Part shown: piece by piece, positions 16,382 to 22,628 of the stretch | Position numbering within the stretch: the first letter of the stretch is position 1 | How the letters are laid out: each line of letters begins with the position of its first letter | Origin: Catellatospora methionotrophica | GTDB taxonomy: Bacteria; Actinomycetota; Actinomycetes; Mycobacteriales; Micromonosporaceae | Reading direction: 5' to 3' | DNA length: 64,000 nt | NCBI RefSeq assembly: GCF_011297335.1 | Contig: NZ_JAAOTJ010000001.1 | Location: 1,178,001 to 1,242,000, forward strand | Program-made: the position numbers and the translations under genes | The notes under the pieces: model-generated | What the model was told of the DNA's origin: nothing | What the model saw: only the letters and a program-made list of their open reading frames with translations | The model's database searches: none

Positions 16382-17517
16382 CCCGGCTGTATCCGAAGAA
16401 CCTGTCCCGCCAGTTCACGTCCCGGCTGCGCTCACCGCAGCTGACCAGCCGTATCGGCCGCATCCTGGGCATCGCCGTCGCCGTGTGCTTCGTCACCGGC
16501 TACCTCAGCCACGCCATCCAGCACCCGCCCGGCTGGTTCTACTGGCCGTCGCGGCCGGTCGACCTGTACCGCGTCACGCAGGGCCTGCACGTCGCCACCG
16601 GGCTGGCCATCGTGCCGCTGCTCGCGGTGAAGCTGTGGTCGGTCTACCCGAAGCTGTTCCGCTGGCCGCCGTTTCGCGACGCCGTGCAGGCCGTCGAACG
16701 CCTCAGCCTGCTCCTGCTCGTCGCCGCCGCGCTGTTCCAGGTCACCACGGGCATCCTCAACATCGCGCTGTGGTACTCCCCGATGAGCTTCTTCTTCACC
16801 ACGGCCCACTACTGGACCGCGTGGATCCTGATCGGCTCGCTCGCGATCCACCTCGGGGTCAAGCTGCCGATCATCCGCCGGGCCCTGGCCGCGCCCCACC
16901 GGCCGGTGCAGACGGAGGGTCTGAGCAGGCGCGGGGTGTTCACCGCCGTCGGCGCGGCCATCGGGCTGATCACCGTCGCGACGATCGGGCAGACGCTGCG
17001 GCCCTTCGCCTGGCTGTCGGTGCTCGGCCCGCGCGACCCGCGGATCGGCCCGCAGGGGCTGCCGGTGAACCAGTCCGCGGTCGCCGCCGGGGTCACCGCC
17101 GCCGCCACCGACCCGGCCTACCGCCTCGAACTCACCGGCCCGACCGGCACCCGGCAGCTGAGCCTTGCCGACCTCGCCGCGCTCCCCCAGCACACCGCCC
17201 AGCTGCCGATCACCTGCGTCGAAGGCTGGAGCGCCACCGCGACCTGGACCGGCGTACGGATCAAGGACCTGGTCGCCGCCGTCGGGGGCAGCAGCGACGC
17301 GAGCGTACGCGTCGAGTCCCTGGAGGCGAACAGCCTCTACCGCGTCTCGACCGTCGCCCCACCACACGCCGACGACCCGCTCACCCTGCTCGCCCTGCGC
17401 GTACGCGGCGAACCGCTCGACCTCGACCACGGTTACCCGTGTCGGCTCATCGCCCCCAACCGGCCCGGTGTCCTGCAGACCAAATGGGTCCACCGGATCG
17501 AGGTGATCGAGCCGTGA
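16357..17517 (+). CDS. Cytochrome-b-like membrane domain fused to sulfite-oxidase-fold molybdopterin enzyme
   Basis: A 386-residue protein with an N-terminal membrane domain (residues 35-210) of four or five helices. His residues at 52, 78, 151 and 165 are placed as in diheme b-type cytochromes. A further helix near 198-215 is followed by a molybdopterin domain (about 225-386) of the sulfite oxidase/YedY type. The molybdenum ligand is probably C287 in LPITCVEGW. It resembles the two-subunit MsrP/MsrQ methionine-sulfoxide reductase, but with heme and Mo parts in one chain and in reversed order. Electrons would pass from the membrane to an extracytoplasmic Mo centre. The substrate is unknown. 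Start: ATG with GGAGGAGG upstream. Confidence 0.88.
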   Translation: MVRVPEPLTRLYPKNLSRQFTSRLRSPQLTSRIGRILGIAVAVCFVTGYLSHAIQHPPGWFYWPSRPVDLYRVTQGLHVATGLAIVPLLAVKLWSVYPKLFRWPPFRDAVQAVERLSLLLLVAAALFQVTTGILNIALWYSPMSFFFTTAHYWTAWILIGSLAIHLGVKLPIIRRALAAPHRPVQTEGLSRRGVFTAVGAAIGLITVATIGQTLRPFAWLSVLGPRDPRIGPQGLPVNQSAVAAGVTAAATDPAYRLELTGPTGTRQLSLADLAALPQHTAQLPITCVEGWSATATWTGVRIKDLVAAVGGSSDASVRVESLEANSLYRVSTVAPPHADDPLTLLALRVRGEPLDLDHGYPCRLIAPNRPGVLQTKWVHRIEVIEP

Positions 17518-17969
17518 CCACCAGCCGGTCCACCGCCTGGACCCGGCGGCTGCTCGTCGCCGCCGGGGTGCTCGCCGCCGCGTACGGCGTCGTCGGCGTG
17601 CTCACCGATCGCAGCGTCTGGCTGCCGAACTACGCCCGCTACATGGTCACCGTGCTGTTCGGACACGACCTGCTGGTGCTGCCGCTGGCCATCGCCGTCG
17701 GCGCGGTGCTGACCCGGTGGCTGCCCCGCTGGGCCAAACCCGTCGTGCAGGGCGCGCTGGTGGTCACCGTCACGCTCACGGTCGTCGCGCTGCCGCTGGT
17801 GCTCGGCTACGGCCGCCGCCCCGACAACCCGTCGGCGCTGCCCCGCGACTACCCGCGCGGGTTCGCCATCTGCCTGGCCGCGATCTGGCTGGTCACCGCG
17901 GCCGTGCTCGTCGTACGCGGGCTGCGCCGCCGGTCCGTCCCCGATCCCACACCGAGGGAGTCAGCATGA
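17514..17969 (+). CDS. Four-helix membrane protein
   Basis: A 151-residue polytopic protein with helices at about residues 11-31, 42-62, 77-100 and 118-138. Its first loop carries DRSVWLPNYARYM. No catalytic residues stand out. The GTG overlaps the TGA of the molybdopterin gene and its own end overlaps the methylthioadenosine phosphorylase start (ATGA), so it belongs to the operon. It may be a partner of the cytochrome-b/Mo enzyme, but only position supports that. Confidence 0.8.
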   Translation: MTTSRSTAWTRRLLVAAGVLAAAYGVVGVLTDRSVWLPNYARYMVTVLFGHDLLVLPLAIAVGAVLTRWLPRWAKPVVQGALVVTVTLTVVALPLVLGYGRRPDNPSALPRDYPRGFAICLAAIWLVTAAVLVVRGLRRRSVPDPTPRESA

Positions 17970-18769
17970 ACAGCACCGCCGACATCGCCGTCATCGGCGG
18001 CTCCGGCCTCTACAGCCTGCTCGAAGGCGCACGCGAGGTGCGCGTCGACACCCCGTACGGGCCGCCGTCGGACACCGTCGCCGTCGGCGAGGTAGCCGGG
18101 CGCTCCGTCGCGTTCCTGCCGCGCCACGGCCGCGACCACCGCCATCCGCCGCACCGCATCCCCTACCGGGCCAACCTGTGGGCGCTGCGCTCGCTGGGCG
18201 TACGCCAGATCCTCGCGCCCTGCGCCGTCGGCGGCCTGCGCCCCGACCTCGGCCCCGGCACGTTCGTGCTGCCCGACCAGCTCATCGACCGCACCACGGG
18301 CCGCGAGCGCACCTTCGTCGAGTCGGGTGCGGTGCACGTCAACTTCGCCGACCCGTACTGCCCGCACGGCCGCGCCGCCCTCGACGCCACCGCCCGCGCG
18401 ACCGGCCTGGCCCTGGAACCGACCGGGACGATGGTCGTCATCGACGGGCCGCGCTTCTCCACCCGTGCCGAGTCCCGCTGGCACGCCGCGACCGGCGGGA
18501 CCGTCATCAACATGACCGGCGCGCCCGAAGCCGCCCTGGCCCGCGAACTCGCCCTCTGCTACACCGCGATCGCCCTGGTCACCGACCACGACGCGGGTGT
18601 CGACGGCGACCGCGGCGTCACCCAGGACGAGGTCTTCGCCGTGTTCAAGGAGAACACCGACCGTATGCGCGGCCTGCTGCTGGCCGCCATCGCCCGGCTG
18701 CCCGCCGAGCGCCGCTGCCCCTGCCCGGCCGCACTCGACGGCATGCACCCGGCGTACCTACTGCCGTAG
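17966..18769 (+). CDS. mtnP: S-methyl-5'-thioadenosine phosphorylase
   Basis: A 267-residue enzyme of the purine nucleoside phosphorylase/MTAP family. GGSGLYSLL (about residues 10-18) and FLPRHGRDHRHPPHRIPYRANL (about 51-72) bind phosphate, and the NMTGAPEAALARELALCY block followed by VTDHDAG binds the nucleoside; the Asp-His-Asp end matches MTAP rather than guanosine enzymes. It converts methylthioadenosine and phosphate into adenine and methylthioribose-1-phosphate. Methylthioadenosine arises from aminocarboxypropyl transfer or polyamine synthesis, neither of which is encoded nearby, so its place at the end of a glycosyl/Mo operon is notable. The start overlaps the preceding stop by ATGA. 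Confidence 0.88.
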   Translation: MNSTADIAVIGGSGLYSLLEGAREVRVDTPYGPPSDTVAVGEVAGRSVAFLPRHGRDHRHPPHRIPYRANLWALRSLGVRQILAPCAVGGLRPDLGPGTFVLPDQLIDRTTGRERTFVESGAVHVNFADPYCPHGRAALDATARATGLALEPTGTMVVIDGPRFSTRAESRWHAATGGTVINMTGAPEAALARELALCYTAIALVTDHDAGVDGDRGVTQDEVFAVFKENTDRMRGLLLAAIARLPAERRCPCPAALDGMHPAYLLP

Positions 18770-18776
18770 TCCCGCT

Positions 18777-18815
18777 GGACACCGGGCTGGTGGGATCGCC
18801 ACCAGCCCGGTGTCC
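18777..18815. terminator. 17-bp perfect hairpin terminator
   Basis: GGACACCGGGCTGGTGG (18777-18793) pairs exactly with 18799-18815 around a 5-base loop. It lies 8 bases after the mtnP stop and 21 bases before the end of the convergent protease gene, so it can serve both. Confidence 0.85.
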
Positions 18816-18836
18816 GCACCCGGGAGAAGGTGGCTG

Positions 18837-21341
18837 TTACGCGGGGAAGATGAACCAGTAGAACGTGGCCTTGGCGGTCTTGCCCGCCGCGTCGGTGACG
18901 GTCACGGTCGGGTTGGCGTTCTGCCAGGTCGTGGGTGTGCCGGAGATGACGCCGGTGGACTGGTTGATGCTCAGCCCGCCGGGCAGCCCGGTCGCGGTGA
19001 ACCGGTAGGGCGTCGTGCCGCCCGCGGCCCGCACGGTGAGGCTGACCGGGCGTCCGACGTACGACGTCTGCACGCCGGGGTTGGTGATGGTCAGGTTGCC
19101 GGGCGTGCCGCCGCCCTGGACGGTGAGGGTGAACGTGGTCTGCGCGCTGGACTGGCCGTCGTTGCCGGTGACGGTGACGGCGTAGGTGCCCGCCGGGGTG
19201 CCGGCGGTCGTCGACACCGACAGCGTCGACGACCCGCCGACCTCGATCGCGGTCGGCGAGAACGACGCGGTCGCGCCCGTCGGCAGGCCGCTCGCGGTCA
19301 GGGTGATGTCACCGGCGGGCGGATCGTTGCCGCCGGGCAGGTGCGGGGCGATGTCGGCGGCGTACGTCGACACCCGGGTGTAGACCGCGTACCAGTCACA
19401 GGCCGTCGACATCCACGAGAAGACGCCGACGACGGTGTTGCCGACCAGGAACGGGCCGCCGGAGTCGCCCTGGCAGGCGGCGGCATGCCCGTCGGCGTAA
19501 CCGGTGCAGATCATGGCCGGGGTCTTGTACTGGCCGGTGTAGCGGCCCTGGCAGCCGGAGTCGGGAGCCACCGGGATCGAGGCCTTGCGCAGGACGTCGC
19601 TGTACGTGTTGGCCCCGATCTTGCCCCAGCCGATGGAGACGCCCATGGTGCCCGGCGCGTTGCTTGCCGTGGAGGTGTTCAGCGTCGGGTAGGTCATGCC
19701 CGCGGGCACGGGCACGTCCCGGTCCAGGGTGACCACGGCGACGTCGGCGCCCTCGGACCAGTGCGAGTAGGACGGGTGGGTCCAGTACGAGGCGATCTCG
19801 GCGGTGAAGCCGGGGTCGTTGAGGTTGGTCGCCCCGTACACGTACCACTTGCGGCCGGGGCTCTCCAGCAGGCAGTGCGCGGCCGTGAGCACGGTGCGCG
19901 GACCCATCAGCGTCGACGAGCAGGACTGCTGGCCGGGGAAGCTGCTGCCCTCCCTGCGCTGGGAGATCATGAACGGGTTGGCCTCGACGGTGGTCGGCGT
20001 CCCACCCACGACCTGCGGCACCGCGCCGCCCTGTACGGCGCTGGCCGCGATGCGGGTGGTGGCGGTGCCACCGGCCTGCACGGTCGCCGACGCCGGGCTC
20101 GCCGACAGGCTGAAGTCACCGGTCGGCGGCGTCGGGTCGTCGTCGCCGGGCAGGTACAGCAGCTTGTTCGGGGTGCCCGAGGGCAGTCCGGTCAGGGTGC
20201 CGGTGGTCGCGTTGTCCATGATCCACGAGTGGACCTGGGCCGGGGTCGCGCCCGGCGTCGTGCTCAGGTGGCGCGCGACGGCACCGGCGACGTGCGGCGC
20301 GGCCATCGACGTGCCCGACATGGTCGTCGTGGCGGTGTCGGAGCTGTGGTACGCCGACAGGATGTTGCTGCCCGGCGCGTGCAGGTCCATGCAGGTGCCG
20401 TAGTTGGAGTCCCCGGCCTTGGTGTCGTTCGAGGTGACGTTGCCGACCTGCAGCGCCTCGGGGATCTGGCCGCCGGGGCCGTAGTTGCAGGCGTTGGAGC
20501 CGTTGTTGCCGGTGATCAGCGACCACTGGATGCCGGACTGGATCGACGAGCGGATGGCGTCGGCGGCGACGTCCGGGTCGTCGGTGTAGACCGACAGGTT
20601 CACCACCGCGGGCTTCTGCGCGTTCGCGGTGATCCACTCAGCGGCGCGGGCCACGTCGATGTCCTGGCCCATGCCGTTGCAGCCGAGCACGCGTACCGAC
20701 CAGAGGTTGGCCTTCTTGGCCACGCCGTAGGTCTTGCCCGCGGCGATGCCGGACACGTGGGTGCCGTGGCCGTGGCAGTCACCGCCGCTGGTCGACGGCG
20801 ACACGAAGTCGGTGCCGAGCTTGGCGCGTCCCTCGAACTCGCTGTGCGTGAACCGGATGCCGGTGTCGACGACGTAGATGTTGACGCCCTGCCCGGCCGC
20901 CGCGTCGTCGTAGTGGTAGGCGCGGTCCAGCGGCAGGTCCGCCTGGTCGACGCGGTCCAGGCCCCAGTTCGGCGGGTTGGGCTGGGTGACGCCGGTGGCG
21001 ATGCCCGCCGTGCCGGACTGGGTCACCGCCTCGACCTCGGGCCGGGCCGCGATCCGGCGGGCAGCCCGTTCCGACAGCCCTTCCAGGGCGTAGCCGGTCA
21101 TGGTGCGGGTGTAGACGGAGTGCAGCGTGCCGCCGTAACGGGCGACGGCCGCCTGCGCGCTGGCGCGCACGTCCTGCGCGGCCAGCGCCGAGGGCTTGAG
21201 GGTGATCAGGTATGAACCGGCGACCGGTTTGCGCGCCTGGACACGTACCGGGGCCTCCGGTTCGGCCCAGGCCGAGCCCGGTGTCAACGCCAGCAGCAGC
21301 GCGGCCAGACCGGCCGCCGCGAGCATGCGGGGGGTTCGCAT
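18837..21341 (-). CDS. Secreted dual protease: subtilisin (S8) plus chymotrypsin-fold (S1) domain
   Basis: This 834-residue protein has a signal peptide (residues 1-26), an inhibitor I9-like propeptide (about 42-107) and a proteinase-K-type S8 domain with D159 (VVDTG), H192 (HGTH) and S345 (GTSMA). A second protease follows: an S1 domain with VVGG at 444-447, H489 (TAAHC), D533 and S627 (GDSGG). Residues 409-440 and 678-742 look like the two halves of one Ig-like domain, so the S1 unit seems inserted within it. A He_PIG-like domain (about 748-832) ends the protein. The S1 specificity position (chymotrypsin 189) is A621, not Asp, so trypsin specificity is unlikely. Both triads look intact. Single gene. 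Confidence 0.93.
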   Translation of the reverse strand: MRTPRMLAAAGLAALLLALTPGSAWAEPEAPVRVQARKPVAGSYLITLKPSALAAQDVRASAQAAVARYGGTLHSVYTRTMTGYALEGLSERAARRIAARPEVEAVTQSGTAGIATGVTQPNPPNWGLDRVDQADLPLDRAYHYDDAAAGQGVNIYVVDTGIRFTHSEFEGRAKLGTDFVSPSTSGGDCHGHGTHVSGIAAGKTYGVAKKANLWSVRVLGCNGMGQDIDVARAAEWITANAQKPAVVNLSVYTDDPDVAADAIRSSIQSGIQWSLITGNNGSNACNYGPGGQIPEALQVGNVTSNDTKAGDSNYGTCMDLHAPGSNILSAYHSSDTATTTMSGTSMAAPHVAGAVARHLSTTPGATPAQVHSWIMDNATTGTLTGLPSGTPNKLLYLPGDDDPTPPTGDFSLSASPASATVQAGGTATTRIAASAVQGGAVPQVVGGTPTTVEANPFMISQRREGSSFPGQQSCSSTLMGPRTVLTAAHCLLESPGRKWYVYGATNLNDPGFTAEIASYWTHPSYSHWSEGADVAVVTLDRDVPVPAGMTYPTLNTSTASNAPGTMGVSIGWGKIGANTYSDVLRKASIPVAPDSGCQGRYTGQYKTPAMICTGYADGHAAACQGDSGGPFLVGNTVVGVFSWMSTACDWYAVYTRVSTYAADIAPHLPGGNDPPAGDITLTASGLPTGATASFSPTAIEVGGSSTLSVSTTAGTPAGTYAVTVTGNDGQSSAQTTFTLTVQGGGTPGNLTITNPGVQTSYVGRPVSLTVRAAGGTTPYRFTATGLPGGLSINQSTGVISGTPTTWQNANPTVTVTDAAGKTAKATFYWFIFPA

Positions 21342-21490
21342 GAGTGCCTTCCTTCGTACGCAACGAATGGTGAAGGCACCCTAGAAGCGAAGCAGATCGA
21401 TGTTTAAGGGTTACTTGTCGCGTAAGTTACCGTGATCTGCGCAGCGAGATAAGAGCAGTTCAGCTGGGGTGCAGCGCTGTTACCCGGCAT

Positions 21491-22390
21491 TTACGCGTCC
21501 CAGTGCACGCCGACCACGCCGGGGCTGACGTTCTCCATGACCGCGACGGCCGCCTGCCCGCCGCCCAGCCACAGCTCCGCCGACTCCCGGTGGCTGTCGT
21601 CGAGACGGCGCTGCCGGTAGCGGAACACCCGCGACGGCACCCGCCCGGTGAACACGACCCGGCACGTCCACAACCGGCACCGGCGGGTGAACGTGCGGTA
21701 GTAGAAGTCGCTGTCCTCCTCGTCGGACACCCCGAAGTGCACCTCGTACTCCAGCAACGTCAGCTCACCGGCCGACAGGCGCTGGTCGAGCACCAGCTCG
21801 GCGACGCTGACCCGCCCCTCGGCGCGCACCCTGCCCAGCCGGCACTGCGCCAGCGCCTGCCACTGCGGCGGCGTGGTCATGCCATGGTTGGCCTGGTGGA
21901 ACACCACCGCGCGGCCCACGCCGTCGCACAGCGCGCGCACCACCAGCCGCACCCGCAGGGAGCGGCCCGCCTCGCCGACCACGAACACGTCGTCGACGGC
22001 CAGGAACTCCAGCTGCCCGTCGGGCGGCGCGTTCATCTGCGCCAGCAGCGCGGGCCGGGCGGGCCACAGCTGCCGCCGCGAACCCGACCCCGCCGGCCGA
22101 TGCGCCCACGGCTGCGCCCCGCCGCGCCCGCGCAGCAGCGCCGACAGCGCGCCCTGCGGCACGCCGAGCAGGTCCTCCAGCACCGGCAGCGCGGCCAGCG
22201 ACGCCCCGCGCTCGGGCCGGGACCTGCCCGAGCGCCAGTACGACAGGGTGGCCCGCGACAGGCGCACCTCGCGGTCGCGCAGCCGCGCCGACAGCCGTTC
22301 CAGCGTCATCCCGCTGGCCTCGATCGCGACGTCCAGCGCCAGCGAGAACGGCCCGGTCCGTAACGCCTGCGCGACATCGGGCTCCACCAT
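21491..22390 (-). CDS. XRE-like helix-turn-helix protein divergent from rph
   Basis: A 299-residue protein with an N-terminal helix-turn-helix (about residues 20-60: ASGMTLERLSARL followed by LSRATLSYWRSGRSRPER), typical of actinobacterial XRE-like regulators. About 100-299 form a beta-rich domain with no recognised enzyme motif. The ATG chosen has GCGAGG 8 bases upstream; an in-frame upstream extension is possible. It is divergent from the rifampicin phosphotransferase gene, and the 238-base gap contains the rifamycin-associated element. Whether it regulates, or is induced with, rph is unknown. Confidence 0.75.
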   Translation of the reverse strand: MVEPDVAQALRTGPFSLALDVAIEASGMTLERLSARLRDREVRLSRATLSYWRSGRSRPERGASLAALPVLEDLLGVPQGALSALLRGRGGAQPWAHRPAGSGSRRQLWPARPALLAQMNAPPDGQLEFLAVDDVFVVGEAGRSLRVRLVVRALCDGVGRAVVFHQANHGMTTPPQWQALAQCRLGRVRAEGRVSVAELVLDQRLSAGELTLLEYEVHFGVSDEEDSDFYYRTFTRRCRLWTCRVVFTGRVPSRVFRYRQRRLDDSHRESAELWLGGGQAAVAVMENVSPGVVGVHWDA

Positions 22391-22516
22391 CGCACCAGCC
22401 TCGCCCGCACCGACTCCGATGTCCACCCTGATCGATGCCGCCCCGGGCCGCGTACGGGCAAAAAGCAAGGCAAGGAGATCCGCGCTCCTTGCCACTATCA
22501 ACATATAGCGGACCTG

Positions 22517-22535
22517 GGGCCTTGCCGCAAGACCC
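22517..22535. promoter_or_regulatory. Rifamycin-associated element (RAE)-like palindrome
   Basis: GGGCCTTGCCGCAAGACCC matches the reverse complement of the 19-bp rifamycin-associated element, as I recall it, at 18 of 19 positions. The element is an inverted repeat found upstream of rifamycin-inactivating genes in actinomycetes and is needed for their rifamycin induction. Here it lies 94 bases upstream of the phosphotransferase ATG, in the gap shared with the divergent HTH gene. Confidence 0.85.
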
Positions 22536-22628
22536 GGGTCATGCCGCAGAATCGTCGACCGGACCAGGAACGGACGAATAATGGGGCATGACGGGCGTAT
22601 ACCGCCAGCTGCCCCGGAGGGTGTCGCA

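Noticed and set aside
18597-21215. 872-aa plus-strand frame antisense to the dual protease
   Set aside because: It is an Arg/Gly/Val-rich mirror of the high-GC protease gene, with no domain or ribosome site. The opposite strand has full protease motifs.
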